From contig NZ_QBKR01000001.1 of NCBI RefSeq assembly GCF_003054245.1, forward strand, positions 243,951-307,950: a stretch of DNA of 64,000 nucleotides, read 5' to 3'. The position numbers were made by a program, and so were the translations under genes. Below, one piece after another: positions 39,868 to 48,735 of the stretch (position 1 is the stretch's first letter; each line of letters starts with the position of its first letter). The notes beneath the pieces were generated by a model. That model saw only the letters and a program-made list of their open reading frames with translations, was not told the DNA's origin and searched no databases. This DNA comes from Melghirimyces profundicolus (lineage in GTDB: Bacteria; Bacillota; Bacilli; Thermoactinomycetales; DSM-45169).

Positions 39868-41088
39868 CTACACGCGGTGTCCCCCGATTTTGCCGGCTCG
39901 ATCGGCAAACACGCTGGCTCCGGTCAGGGATCGTGCCAGGAAGATGCTCCGGGTGCCGAATTTGTCCCGGATTTCGTCCACCGCCTCGGCCAGCCGCCGC
40001 TCCTTGTCCGCCTCCTGAAACAAACTGAGCTGGGTTCCGCTGTCGGGCGACAGGTTGCTGAGCGTCACTCCCACCAGTCGCACCGGTTGCCCCGTCCAAT
40101 GGCGGTGAAACAGTTCCATCGCCGTTTGAAAAAGGGGACGGCCGAGGTTGGAGGGGTCCGGCATGGTCAGCGTCCGGTGAATCGAGCGAAAGTCGGCTCC
40201 TTTCAGGGTGAGGGAAACCGTTCTTCCCACATATCCCGCTTTTCGGGCCCGGCCGGCCACTTCTTCCGCCAGTTCCCGGAGAACCAGCCGGAGTTCCGCT
40301 TCTTCAGTGTAATCGCGGGGGAGGGTGAACTGATGGCCGATCGATTTATTCCCGTCAAGAGAAAAAGGGTCCACCGGGCTGTCGTCGATCCCGTGGGCGG
40401 ATTGGTGAAGCACCCGGCCGATGATGCCGAAGCGGTGGTGCAGGAGCTCCGGATCCGTTCGGGCCAGATCGCCGATGGTGCGGATGCCCATCCGATGAAA
40501 GTGGCGCTCCATTCTGTTTCCGACTCCGAAAAGGCGGATCACCGGCAAGGGCCACACCCGACCCGGTACATCTTCCCGGTTCAACACCGTTAATCCCCGG
40601 GGTTTTTTCAAGTCGGCCGCCATCTTGGCCAGCAGCTTGTTGGGACCCACGCCGATGGAGGAGTGGACCCCCGTTTCTTCGTGGATTTGGCGTTGGATCC
40701 GCCGGGCCGCGATCTCCGCGTCCCCGAAGAGCTTTTCGCACCCCGTCAGTTCCACAAAAGCCTCATCGATGGAAAAAGGTTCCACCAAGGGGGAGAACTG
40801 CTTCAGGATGTCGACAATACGGACCGAGACCTGGACATAAGTGGACATGCGGGGTGGGACCAGCTGCGCGTCGGGGCAGAGTTCCTTGGCCTGCGACACA
40901 GGCATCCCCGTTTTCACCCCGAAGGCCTTTGCCTCGTAGGAAGCAGCCAGCACAATCCCGTGTCGCCGCTCGGGATCTCCGCAAACGATCAGCGGTCGAT
41001 GCCGCAGGGACGGGTCGAGCGCCTGTTCCACGCTCGCGTAGAATGCATTCATGTCTGCCAGCAAAACGATCCGTTCGTCTTTGCCCAT
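39868..41088 (-). CDS. Y-family DNA polymerase (DinB2/UvrX/Pol IV type)
   Basis: A 406-residue translesion polymerase. The palm has LLADMNAFYASVEQ (in place of DMD(S/A)F), the second acidic site is PFSIDEAFVELTG, and the fingers have AASYEAKAFGVKTGM. The little finger ends in QLSLFQEAD, a beta-clamp binding motif. Motif wording is closer to the YqjW/UvrX group than to E. coli DinB. ATG 41088 follows GGGGTG. No LexA box is evident by eye in the short upstream region. Confidence 0.92.
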   Translation of the reverse strand: MGKDERIVLLADMNAFYASVEQALDPSLRHRPLIVCGDPERRHGIVLAASYEAKAFGVKTGMPVSQAKELCPDAQLVPPRMSTYVQVSVRIVDILKQFSPLVEPFSIDEAFVELTGCEKLFGDAEIAARRIQRQIHEETGVHSSIGVGPNKLLAKMAADLKKPRGLTVLNREDVPGRVWPLPVIRLFGVGNRMERHFHRMGIRTIGDLARTDPELLHHRFGIIGRVLHQSAHGIDDSPVDPFSLDGNKSIGHQFTLPRDYTEEAELRLVLRELAEEVAGRARKAGYVGRTVSLTLKGADFRSIHRTLTMPDPSNLGRPLFQTAMELFHRHWTGQPVRLVGVTLSNLSPDSGTQLSLFQEADKERRLAEAVDEIRDKFGTRSIFLARSLTGASVFADRAGKIGGHRV

Positions 41089-41287
41089 CGCTTACACCCC
41101 GTTTTTGGAACGTGTGTTTCGCGAACATAAGTTCCTGAAACTAGAATATCCCGCCGGGCGAAAAATGAAAAGCGGAAAATGGAGGAACAAAAAAAACGCC
41201 CCGAAAGGCGGGCGGTTGGGTGATGTCGAAGCGGGCAGGATCAAAGGAAGGTAGGCTCAACATAAGGGACTTCCCGGAAAAAACCAA

Positions 41288-41716
41288 TCAAGGTTTCCGG
41301 GGGTAGTAGTACATTACCCGACCGTTGAACAGATGGAGTTCCGCCTGAAAGGCCCGGGCCAAATACCGGCAAAACTCGTTGGCTTTGGCCGTGTCCCCGT
41401 GAGTGGCTCCGGTGGGGACCACGACCTGAATGTGGGGGGCGGTGCGCATTTTCTCATCCGTTGCCGTACCGACACCGATCACCAGGTGTTTGTAGAGTTG
41501 GGGTTCCGTCCCCTTCAGCAGCAGCCAACGCGTGCCATCCGTTGTTTTTTCCTCAACGGTATAGGGAAAGGCGGCGCTGGCATATTCCCATCCCAGCTGT
41601 TTGCCGGTATCGGAGGTCATTCGGATATAACGTTCCAGTTCGCCTTTGACATCCTCAAGACTCAATTCCTGCCGCGGGGAGCTTTCCACCAGCTTGATGT
41701 AAGCGCTTTTACCCAA
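41288..41716 (-). CDS. DUF1885 family protein
   Basis: A 142-residue protein whose N-terminus GKSAYIKLVESSPRQELSLEDVKGELERYI fits DUF1885, a Bacillales family of unknown function. TTG 41716 is eight bases after GGGAGGG; ATG 41740 lies upstream of that site and is rejected. The C-terminal half (HIQVVVPTGATHGDTAKANEF ... FNGRVMYYYPRKP) is well ordered. It stands alone. Confidence 0.82.
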   Translation of the reverse strand: MGKSAYIKLVESSPRQELSLEDVKGELERYIRMTSDTGKQLGWEYASAAFPYTVEEKTTDGTRWLLLKGTEPQLYKHLVIGVGTATDEKMRTAPHIQVVVPTGATHGDTAKANEFCRYLARAFQAELHLFNGRVMYYYPRKP

Positions 41717-41954
41717 GTTTCGTTCCCTCCCGATCTCCATGAAGGTCCCTTGAAATACACTCTCATGTTAGCATGTTTGGGAACCGATGCACAGAACGGA
41801 CGGAAAGCGGCAACGACGGATGGAATTTTTGACAGAAGCATAAATTTCGATTTTCCCGTGGGTTGACATAGGAATCTTCCCCGTTTCCGTTGAAGTTAAT
41901 ATGAACAGAAAAACGGCGGGTTATTGGACTTGATCTAATATTTAGAAAAATCTG

Positions 41955-41983
41955 TTGTGAACGCTGAATGAATGTGTTAAACT
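41955..41983 (+). promoter_or_regulatory. candidate promoter of the GAF gene
   Basis: TTGTGA (41955-41960) and TAAACT (41978-41983) with a 17-bp spacer. Confidence 0.5.
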
Positions 41984-42014
41984 GAAATTTAATCCAATAT
42001 GGGGGATGGATCGG

Positions 42015-42452
42015 ATGCGGAAAGCAGATCTGTTGGATGAGGTCCGTGCGGAAATCGGAGTGGTATCGGATCGGCTGAACGGTTCCGTCGAACGGTTGTA
42101 CCGGTCCGTGGCCAAGGTCCTGTATCAAAAAGTACCGGCTTACCGATACGCCGGGGTCTATCTTACTTCAGGTTACCAATTCAGGGAATTCTGCGGTGCC
42201 GGATTCTGTCCCCATGTACCGGTCGTCCCCTTTGGTCAGGGACTCTTCAGTTTGGCTGCGGCACGGGGAAGCGTGGTGCGCGAACAAACGGGGGCTCAGG
42301 TGGAAATTTTTGTCCCTTTCTACAGGGGCCACCATTTGATCGGGCAACTGGTGGTGGTGGGTACGCCGGTTCACCATATCGATGAGGAGGATATCGCTCT
42401 TTTTAACGAAATCGCCTCTCTCTTCGAAACCAAAGTGGAGGAGTGTATGTAG
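42015..42452 (+). CDS. single GAF-domain protein
   Basis: A 145-residue protein consisting of a GAF domain: RYAGVYLTSGYQFREFCGAGF, VPFGQGLFSLAAARGSVV, VEIFVPFYRGHHLIGQLVVVG and DEEDIALFNEIASLFE. Related free GAF proteins bind small ligands or reduce free methionine-(R)-sulfoxide, but the three-Cys pattern of the latter is not complete here (Cys near residues 60 and 64 only). ATG 42015 follows GGGGGATGG; ATG 42006 is an alternative. Confidence 0.78.
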   Translation: MRKADLLDEVRAEIGVVSDRLNGSVERLYRSVAKVLYQKVPAYRYAGVYLTSGYQFREFCGAGFCPHVPVVPFGQGLFSLAAARGSVVREQTGAQVEIFVPFYRGHHLIGQLVVVGTPVHHIDEEDIALFNEIASLFETKVEECM

Positions 42453-42570
42453 CCCTTCACGGGTTTCTTCTCCGCCCCCCGTGGTTTCAGTGGGGAACGG
42501 GACGGCTGAGACTCCACACATCTGAAGGCGTGGACCGTGTCCTGCTTCCTTATTTTCACTCTTATGGTTA

Positions 42571-42774
42571 GAAGCGTTGTAATTTCATGTTCGTTTCGAG
42601 AAAAGGGGAAGCGTTTGCCCCTGCCCGCAGCAGAATGAATCGGAGCGGAAAGTGCAACCATCTCCGCAGGACAGCATAGCGACCCCAGGCGAGACTTGTG
42701 CTCTGTGAGTGCAGCCGGAGCGGCTTTGGGGAAATGCTGCCGCTCACTTTTTCACAACGCTTCTGGCCGGCGGG
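42571..42774 (+). repeat. type I dispersed repeat, copy F
   Basis: A 204-bp copy with perfect 11-bp terminal inverted repeats (AGAAGCGTTGT and ACAACGCTTCT). It has a shortened internal region with less than one 53-bp unit. The 230 bp after it up to the DUF3055 gene contain no other supported feature. Confidence 0.9.
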
Positions 42775-43008
42775 AGAGGATGGTTCGCCACGGAATCTCA
42801 TATGAACCCACTGCCGGTGGGATCAAACGCTCATACGTTCGATTATACTTGGGTTTATATTCCCAATCCTGTAAAGTGATTTTGAGCCACACCTCTTGCA
42901 TCTCAAGATGAAACCGTGGGCTTTCAGGGAGCAGATTTTGTAAACCTGAGAGAAGCATTCGAATTATCAGATGTTTGCCCCATTCCAAACACAAGGAGGA
43001 GATCCGAT

Positions 43009-43314
43009 TTGAACCAGTACGAGCGGTTGTATGATGAAACGGAACAAGTGAATGTCCGTTTTATCGGGTTTGTCTCCGAACACGGTCGGTACGACTTCGG
43101 GATCATATACACCCAGATGTTTTTCGGCAAGCCGCTGGTGGTATCCATGCAAACCGGGCGTTCCTCTTTGCTGTCACAGGATGATATCGAGAACCTGGAG
43201 GATCTGCAACGGGTTTACAATCTGAGGTCCCGGAATGAAGCCGAAGAGGTGGCCACTTTTCTGCGCCACAACATTCCTTCCTTCATCCTTGAATCCGAAG
43301 CGGAACTGGGTTGA
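43009..43314 (+). CDS. DUF3055 family protein
   Basis: A 101-residue protein typical of DUF3055: YERLYDETEQVNVRFIGFVSEHGRYDFGIIYT, then FFGKPLVVSMQTGRSSLLSQDD and NLEDLQRVYNL. The family is widespread in Bacillales and has no assigned function. TTG 43009 follows AAGGAGGAGAT. It precedes the SR1-like gene. Confidence 0.9.
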   Translation: MNQYERLYDETEQVNVRFIGFVSEHGRYDFGIIYTQMFFGKPLVVSMQTGRSSLLSQDDIENLEDLQRVYNLRSRNEAEEVATFLRHNIPSFILESEAELG

Positions 43315-43430
43315 AACGATCACGGAAAGTTCTCCGGAAAGCGGGTTTCCGGTTAAAATGATTCCTCTCGCCGACTTTGTCGGTTCTTTTTTTACGCAGA
43401 AATCCATTTTCCGAAATCACAATCAATGAA

Positions 43431-43473
43431 TTGACTGATTTTGTATATCATATTATAATTAATATGACATATT
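43431..43473 (+). promoter_or_regulatory. sr1-like promoter with two CcpN boxes
   Basis: TTGACT (43431-43436), 17-bp spacer, TATAAT (43454-43459). Two 11-bp sequences fit the CcpN operator consensus TRTGHYATAYW as I recall it: TATGATATACA on the minus strand (43442-43452) and TATGACATATT on the plus strand (43463-43473). Their centres are 21 bp apart, on either side of the -10 box. CcpN represses sr1 and gluconeogenic genes in B. subtilis when glucose is present. Confidence 0.75.
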
Positions 43474-43523
43474 ATTTAAAGCGTTTTCTTGGATTGATTC
43501 CGCTTTTAAAGGGGGCTTGCAAA

Positions 43524-43643
43524 ATGGAAGCGATCGTGTGTCAAACCTGTGACGAGGTGATCACCTACGTCGACGGGGATAAAAGCGGAACGCTTTATGG
43601 GACCTGTCAGAGTTGCAACGAACCTTACGCGGATGAAGACTGA
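43524..43643 (+). CDS. sr1P: GapA-binding peptide SR1P
   Basis: A 39-residue peptide (MEAIVCQTCDEVITYVDGDK, then SGTLYGTCQSCNEPYADED) with two CxxC pairs. B. subtilis SR1P has the same IVCQxCxExIxY start and TLYGTC centre, and binds GapA to help it activate RNase J1. ATG 43524 follows AAGGGGGC. It is too short for routine gene callers but the family match is clear. Confidence 0.9.
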   Translation: MEAIVCQTCDEVITYVDGDKSGTLYGTCQSCNEPYADED

Positions 43644-43675
43644 GAAACCTGCGGTTTCGACGAACCCCATAGATC

Positions 43676-43707
43676 AACCCCCCGGCATCACCGGGGGGTT
43701 TTTTTAC
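43676..43707 (+). terminator. terminator of sr1-like gene
   Basis: AACCCCCCGG and CCGGGGGGTT form a perfect 10-bp stem around CATCA, followed by TTTTT. Confidence 0.93.
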
Positions 43708-43750
43708 GTCAGAAAAACTGAGGAAATGGGTATGCATGGAATGGATGGTA

Positions 43751-45211
43751 TCAGTGCTCTTTCAGCACCCGAATCATCCGCATGTCGGGATCTTCCGGGC
43801 CCTGAACCGGCAGGCCGGCCTCCAGGTGTCGGAGGATGTAATCGATGTTGTCCGCCGTGATTCGTTCTCCGGGAAGCAGAACGGGGATGCCCGGGGGGTA
43901 GATCATAATGAATTCGGCGATGATACGTCCGGCGGACTCCCGGAAAGGCAGAGTGACGGTTTCCGAGTAAAATGCTTCCCGCGGAGAAACAGCCAGAACG
44001 GGGGTTTCCGGTATGCGGATCTGTCCCCCGATGGGTTGGCGGTCGGTGTGGAATTTCCGTGAAAGGTCTTCCAGGGCTCGGACCAGGGTGTCAATGGACC
44101 CGGACGTGTCCCCGGGTGTGACCAGGCAAAGGATGTTATACAGGTCGGACAATTCGACCTCCAGGTTCCAGTGTTCCCGAAGCCAGGTTTCCGCTTCATA
44201 GCCGGTAATCCCCAACCCGGTCAGGTGGATGATCAGCTTGGTTTCATCCATGGCGTATGTGGCCTCCCCGCCGAGGATTTCCCGGCCGACGCAGCGGATC
44301 CCCGGAATCGCGTTCAACCGTTTTCTCGCCTCAACGGCCAGGTTCAGCGCATGGCCGATCCGGTCTCTGCCCTGGGTGGCCAGAAACCGACGGGAGGCGT
44401 CCAGCGAGGCCAGCAACAGGTAGGAAGTGGAGGTGGTGGTTAACATGCTGATGATGGTTTGGATTCGTCGGGGATTGACCCTTCCTTCCCGCACATTCAG
44501 GACGGAGGATTGAGTAAGGGATCCCCCCAACTTGTGCATGCTGGTGGCGGCCATGTCGGCTCCCGCCTGCATGGCGGAAGGGGGGAGACCGGGATGGAAA
44601 TGGGTGTGAACCCCGTGGGCTTCATCCACCAGGACGGGGATGCCGTGGGCATGAACGGTTTCCACGATTTCCTCCAGGTGACAAGCGATCCCGTAGTAAG
44701 TGGGATTGATCAGAAGGACGGCTTTGGCGTCCGGATGACGGGCGAGTGCCTTTTCCACTTCCCGGCGGGTGACTCCGTGAGCGATCCCCAGGTCTTCATC
44801 CATCACCGGATGGACAAAGACCGGGTGGGCCCCCGCCAGGATGATGGCGGAGAGGACGGATTTATGGACATTACGGGGCACGATGATCTTCTCTCCGGGC
44901 TGGCATACGGACAGGACCATGGTCATGATGGCGCCGCTGGTGCCCTGGACGGAAAAGAAGGTGAAATCGGCTCCGAAAGCTTCCGCAGCCAAATCCTGCG
45001 CTTCCCGGATGGCCCCGTGGGGATGATGAAGGTCATCCAACGGCTCGATGTTGATCAAGTCGATGGACAGAGCCGAATCACCGATGAACCGGCGAAACTC
45101 GGGATCCATTCCGTGCCCTTTTTTATGGCCGGGGATGTGAAATTGAACGGGATTTTTGGCCGCGTGTTCCTTCAAACAGGTGAAAAGGGGGGTGCGTTCC
45201 TGATCAGCCAA
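43751..45211 (-). CDS. speA: arginine decarboxylase, aminotransferase fold
   Basis: A 486-residue PLP enzyme of the Orn/Lys/Arg decarboxylase family, Bacillus SpeA type. Marks include QFHIPGHKKGHGMDPEFRRFIG, IDLINIEPLDDLHHPHGAI, FFSVQGTSGAIMTM, VLVDEAHGVHTHFH and the PLP lysine in ATSMHKLGGSLTQSSVL. It makes agmatine from arginine, the first step of polyamine synthesis in Bacillus. TTG 45211 is the likely start, 10 bases after AAAGG. It converges with the sr1-like gene, the same neighbour as in B. subtilis; no speE/speB is nearby. Confidence 0.93.
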   Translation of the reverse strand: MADQERTPLFTCLKEHAAKNPVQFHIPGHKKGHGMDPEFRRFIGDSALSIDLINIEPLDDLHHPHGAIREAQDLAAEAFGADFTFFSVQGTSGAIMTMVLSVCQPGEKIIVPRNVHKSVLSAIILAGAHPVFVHPVMDEDLGIAHGVTRREVEKALARHPDAKAVLLINPTYYGIACHLEEIVETVHAHGIPVLVDEAHGVHTHFHPGLPPSAMQAGADMAATSMHKLGGSLTQSSVLNVREGRVNPRRIQTIISMLTTTSTSYLLLASLDASRRFLATQGRDRIGHALNLAVEARKRLNAIPGIRCVGREILGGEATYAMDETKLIIHLTGLGITGYEAETWLREHWNLEVELSDLYNILCLVTPGDTSGSIDTLVRALEDLSRKFHTDRQPIGGQIRIPETPVLAVSPREAFYSETVTLPFRESAGRIIAEFIMIYPPGIPVLLPGERITADNIDYILRHLEAGLPVQGPEDPDMRMIRVLKEH

Positions 45212-45560
45212 GGCGGTTCTACCTTTCTGTATCAAAATTCCATGAGGCTCAGTATAGCAGAGGGGGGAGGATTGGAAAAGGGGGAACGAACAAGATCAGC
45301 CAAACCTCGCCTTGCCTGCGGGTTTGGAGTGATGAAGAACCGTATTAAAATCCCTCCTTAATAGGAGGGGGGCACTGACAAATCTTTAAAAAACGGCAGG
45401 GGCTCGATTTCGAAGCACCTGATGAAGGACAACCCGGCGAAGCTCCCGCTGGTCCGGGCCGAAGGGGGCGAAGCGGACAGTCTGACACATCTCCGGGAGG
45501 AATGAGGTGCAGAGAGGGAAATCGCGCGCCCACCCCCTTCCTCCACAAGGAGGAGGGTGG
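45212..45560. other. GC-rich intergenic region, unexplained
   Basis: About 350 bp upstream of speA without a convincing gene. It contains two hairpins, CCCTCCTTAATAGGAGGG (about 45353-45370) and CCACCCCCTTCCTCC with GGAGGAGGGTGG (45530-45560), and a GAAGCGGACAGTCTG stretch that echoes the AGCGGACAGTC block of the dispersed repeats. It may be a decayed repeat copy or an RNA leader. Confidence 0.4.
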
Positions 45561-46193
45561 TTAACGGAAGAGGACGGCCAGCCGGTAGAGAGACTCCAAC
45601 CTGTCGAAAGTGGTTTCGATTTCCCGTTTCAACCGGTTCCCGTCTTTCACGGCGGAATCCTGGCGGTCCAGAATGCGGCCGCACAGGAATTCGGCTTTTT
45701 TCACTTTTTGAAGCCGTGTGAGAACATCCTCCAAGCCATCGCGACCCAACTCTTCGAGGCTCTGGAACTCGGGCCGGGTATGGTCCTGCGAAACGACAAA
45801 ATCAGAGGGCAATTCCGGTAACCGTTCGTCCAGTTGTTCCATCAGGTTTTTTGCAAACCCGGGTTTGTTCGGGTATTCATAGATTAAGGCAAACAGGGCA
45901 AACACGTGGTTCTCCCGCAGGCCCACTTGAAAATGGGGGTGGGATTTGTATCCCCTTTTTTGACCGGACCAAGCGACCCACGTCTCGTCCGGCGGGTTGA
46001 CGGTCCGCCGGGCATGTTTGGCCACGTGGACGTACATCGGTTCTCCCGTCAGTTTGGAAAGATGCGGGGCGATGGACTCACCGATCGCCTCCAGTTTGGG
46101 GCGGATCCGTTCTTTCAGGGCTTCCATGCGGGGTTCAAGCCCCTCAATAGTGAACACTTCAAAATCCCGATCCGTAAATCCTGTCATCGACAT
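45561..46193 (-). CDS. yktB: DUF1054 / YktB (UPF0637) family protein
   Basis: A 210-residue soluble protein matching Ykt[57 protein letters not shown] and [29 protein letters not shown]. The family is of unknown function; structures show a compact alpha-beta fold. ATG 46193 (or the ATG two codons later) follows GGTGAAGAGA. It is upstream of speA on the same strand; both are neighbours in B. subtilis too. Confidence 0.9.
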   Translation of the reverse strand: MSMTGFTDRDFEVFTIEGLEPRMEALKERIRPKLEAIGESIAPHLSKLTGEPMYVHVAKHARRTVNPPDETWVAWSGQKRGYKSHPHFQVGLRENHVFALFALIYEYPNKPGFAKNLMEQLDERLPELPSDFVVSQDHTRPEFQSLEELGRDGLEDVLTRLQKVKKAEFLCGRILDRQDSAVKDGNRLKREIETTFDRLESLYRLAVLFR

Positions 46194-46364
46194 CGTCTCT
46201 TCACCACCGATGGTCCATTGGATTCCCCCATATCATAACACAAAGGAGGTCCCCGCAAACTTCCGGCGGGCATTCGGGATGCGTGAGAACTGGGAGAATA
46301 CCGTGACCGGGACCGGGCTGTTTGCGTAAAATGGGGTGTAAAAATATTCACTCAAAAGTTCCCT

Positions 46365-46676
46365 GGAAGCGTTGTGATTTCATGTTCGTTTTCGAGAAAA
46401 GGGGAAGCGTTTACCCAAAATAGCGACTTTGCTGTCCTGCCCAGCGGAGAATCAGCCTGCAAGGGCGTTCAGGGGCAAAAGCTTCTCTGTGTTGCATCCG
46501 CAGGCGTTTTGCCCCTGCCCGCAGCAGGATGATTCGGAGCGGACAGTCCCTGCATCTCTGCAGGACAGCATAGCGAGACCGGGGAGCGAAGCGACCCCAG
46601 GCGAGACTTGTGCTCTGTGAGTGCAGCCGGAGCGGCTTTGGGTAAATGCTGCCGCTCACTTTTTCACAACGCTTCT
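46365..46676 (+). repeat. type I dispersed repeat, copy G
   Basis: A 312-bp copy from GGAAGCGTTGTGATT to TCACAACGCTTCT (terminal inverted repeats with one end mismatch). It has the long inner block also found in copy E (AGAATCAGCCTGCAAGGGCG to AGCAGGATGATTCGG), one 53-bp unit and the GGGTAAATGCTGCCGCTC right end. Confidence 0.92.
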
Positions 46677-46817
46677 GACGATAGCAGGTTTATTTCACGC
46701 AGGATGGGGGCATCCTGTAGCCAGAGTTTGATGAATTCCAAATGTTGATTGTTCAGTGAAGGTCCCATCCGCCGGGGGGTGGGAACGGTTAGGATCCAAA
46801 AGGAAAAGGGGTGCAGC

Positions 46818-47015
46818 GTGACCATGGAAGATGTGATCAAAGCATTTCGTTGTCGGGAACCGGAAAAGCGGATCCCTGTCCTGCGTCTGGAGTTGGATTA
46901 CGAGCTGGCCCTGTTGCATGAGGCGATGGTTGAAAATAACCCCCACCGTGTGGATCAATGTAAAGCGCGTCTGAAGGAACTCCGTCAAGAGATGTTAATG
47001 CTGGAAGCTTTGTAG
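46818..47015 (+). CDS. 65-residue helical protein, unknown
   Basis: A small, mostly helical and charged protein: MTMEDVIKAFRCREPEKRIP, then LELDYELALLHEAMVENNPHRVDQCKARLKELRQEMLMLEAL. GTG 46818 follows AAAAGGGGTG; ATG 46824 is an alternative. Two short helices joined by NNPHR are likely. No family recognised. It lies between copy G and pepA. Confidence 0.68.
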   Translation: MTMEDVIKAFRCREPEKRIPVLRLELDYELALLHEAMVENNPHRVDQCKARLKELRQEMLMLEAL

Positions 47016-47167
47016 ATTCAAAATAAAAGGTACCCCATCATAAATTCAGTATGAAAAAGAGGATCGAAAAGGCTGACCGTCGAAAGGACAAAGTGTGTCT
47101 CAAGGGAGATGCACTTTTTTGTTGTGCATTCATCCCGCGAAAAAAACAAGTGCGGGAGGGAAACCGA

Positions 47168-48664
47168 ATGGAGTGGAAAGTGACCAAAGAACCACTGACC
47201 TCGTTAACAACGGATTGCCTGGTGCTTGTCCATACCGAGGGCGGGGAAGCGCTGAAAGGTTGCACCCGCGAGATCGATGAAGCTTTGGACCATCGGATTT
47301 CCGGGTTGGTGACGGAGGGGGAGGTCACCGGCAAACCCAATGAGGTGACCATGGTACACAACTGGGGAAAAATTCCTTCGAAACGCCTCCTGATCCTCGG
47401 CTTGGGGAAAGAGTCGGAACTCGACCTGGACAAACTCCGGAACGGGATGGCCGTGGCCGCAAGGTATGCCGGTGCCAAAGGGGTGAAACAGCTCACGGTC
47501 GGTTGTGACCAAAGCCTGAATGAACGATGGAACTCCGCCGATTTGGTACAGGCGGTGGTGGAAGGGGTTGAACTGGGTGCTTACCGCTACCGGGGTTATA
47601 AAAAAGAGGAAGGAAAACGGGAAATCGAGACGGTCTGGCTGTCGATCCGGGGCGTGAGCGATTCGGCTCTGGAAGCCGGGATCGAGCGGGGACGCGCTTT
47701 TGCCGAGGCCACCAACACCGCGAGAGATCTGGTCAACGAGCCCGCCAACAAGCTGACTCCCGCCACGCTGGCGGACCGCGCCCTGGAAATGGCGGACCGC
47801 TACAACCTGGAAGCGGAGATTCTGGATGAGGACAAACTGATAGAACTCCGGATGGACGCACTGTTGGCGGTTTCCAGGGCCAGTGCGGAGCCGCCCCGGA
47901 TGATCGTTCTCCGTTACAATGGAGCGCCGGACTCTCAGGAAGTGCTGGGGTTGGTCGGAAAAGGGGTCACTTTCGATTCCGGGGGCATCCAGGTGAAACC
48001 GGGTCGCGGCATGGAAGCGATGAAGGGGGACATGGCAGGAGCCGCAGCCGTTTTTGGTGCCATGCAGGCGATCGGAACGTTAAAACCCCACTGCAACGTG
48101 TTGGCTGTCATTCCGGCATGCGAAAACATGATCAATGGAAACGGTTACCGTCCCGGTGACGTCATTTCTTCCTTCAGCGGCAAAACCATTGAGATCCATC
48201 ATACCGATGCCGAAGGAAGGTTGATCCTGGCCGACGGTCTCGCTTACGCCCGGCGGCAGGGAGCCACCGCCCTCGTGAATGTGGCTACGTTGACCGGTGC
48301 GGTCATTGTCGCTCTGGGGCATACCACCACCGGTCTGATGACCAACCACGGGGATTGGGGCCGTGAGGTGAAGGAAGCCGCCCGACTGGCCGGGGAAAAA
48401 GTATGGGAGTTGCCCCTGTTTGAGGAGTACAACGAATATCTCAAAAGTGACGTGGCCGACGTGAAAAACGAGGGGGGCAGTCCTGCCGGAACGATTCAGG
48501 GAGGGTGGTTCCTGAAACACTTCGTGGAAGATATCCCCTGGGTCCACCTGGATATCGCCGGGACCGCGGATTGGAAAAAAGAGAACGGGATCCATTCCAA
48601 GGGTGCCACCGGAGTGGGAGTCCGAACCCTGTCCCAGCTGGCACTCTTGTTTTCCGGAAAGTAA
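47168..48664 (+). CDS. pepA: leucyl aminopeptidase (M17)
   Basis: A 498-residue cytosolic M17 aminopeptidase that removes N-terminal residues from peptides using two metal ions. The N-terminal macro-like domain covers residues 1-160. Catalytic domain signatures are NTARDLVNEPANKLTPATLA, LVGKGVTFDSGGIQVKPG (metal and catalytic Lys) and the family motif NTDAEGRL-type HHTDAEGRLILADGLAYA. ATG 47168 follows GGGAGGG. Own terminator downstream. Confidence 0.95.
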   Translation: MEWKVTKEPLTSLTTDCLVLVHTEGGEALKGCTREIDEALDHRISGLVTEGEVTGKPNEVTMVHNWGKIPSKRLLILGLGKESELDLDKLRNGMAVAARYAGAKGVKQLTVGCDQSLNERWNSADLVQAVVEGVELGAYRYRGYKKEEGKREIETVWLSIRGVSDSALEAGIERGRAFAEATNTARDLVNEPANKLTPATLADRALEMADRYNLEAEILDEDKLIELRMDALLAVSRASAEPPRMIVLRYNGAPDSQEVLGLVGKGVTFDSGGIQVKPGRGMEAMKGDMAGAAAVFGAMQAIGTLKPHCNVLAVIPACENMINGNGYRPGDVISSFSGKTIEIHHTDAEGRLILADGLAYARRQGATALVNVATLTGAVIVALGHTTTGLMTNHGDWGREVKEAARLAGEKVWELPLFEEYNEYLKSDVADVKNEGGSPAGTIQGGWFLKHFVEDIPWVHLDIAGTADWKKENGIHSKGATGVGVRTLSQLALLFSGK

Positions 48665-48673
48665 ACCTTTCGC

Positions 48674-48703
48674 CACCCGCCCAAAAAGGGTGGGTGTCTT
48701 TTT
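48674..48703 (+). terminator. terminator of pepA
   Basis: CACCCGCCC and GGGTGGGTG pair around AAAAA, followed by TCTTTTT. Confidence 0.85.
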
Positions 48704-48735
48704 CATCACCTGTTCACGGAAGGGGAGGATATGGA

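Larger units (their letters stand above)
43466..43707 (+). ncRNA. sr1: SR1-like dual-function small RNA
   Basis: A compact transcription unit of about 240 nt: strong promoter, short leader, the 39-codon sr1P frame, then a Rho-independent terminator. Size, regulation by likely CcpN boxes, encoded SR1P and location next to speA all match B. subtilis sr1, which also base-pairs with ahrC mRNA. Whether this RNA pairs with any mRNA cannot be seen here. Confidence 0.7.

Noticed and set aside
42752..42994. 80-codon minus-strand frame beside repeat F
   Set aside because: It starts in the DUF3055 leader and ends in the repeat, with no ribosome-binding site.
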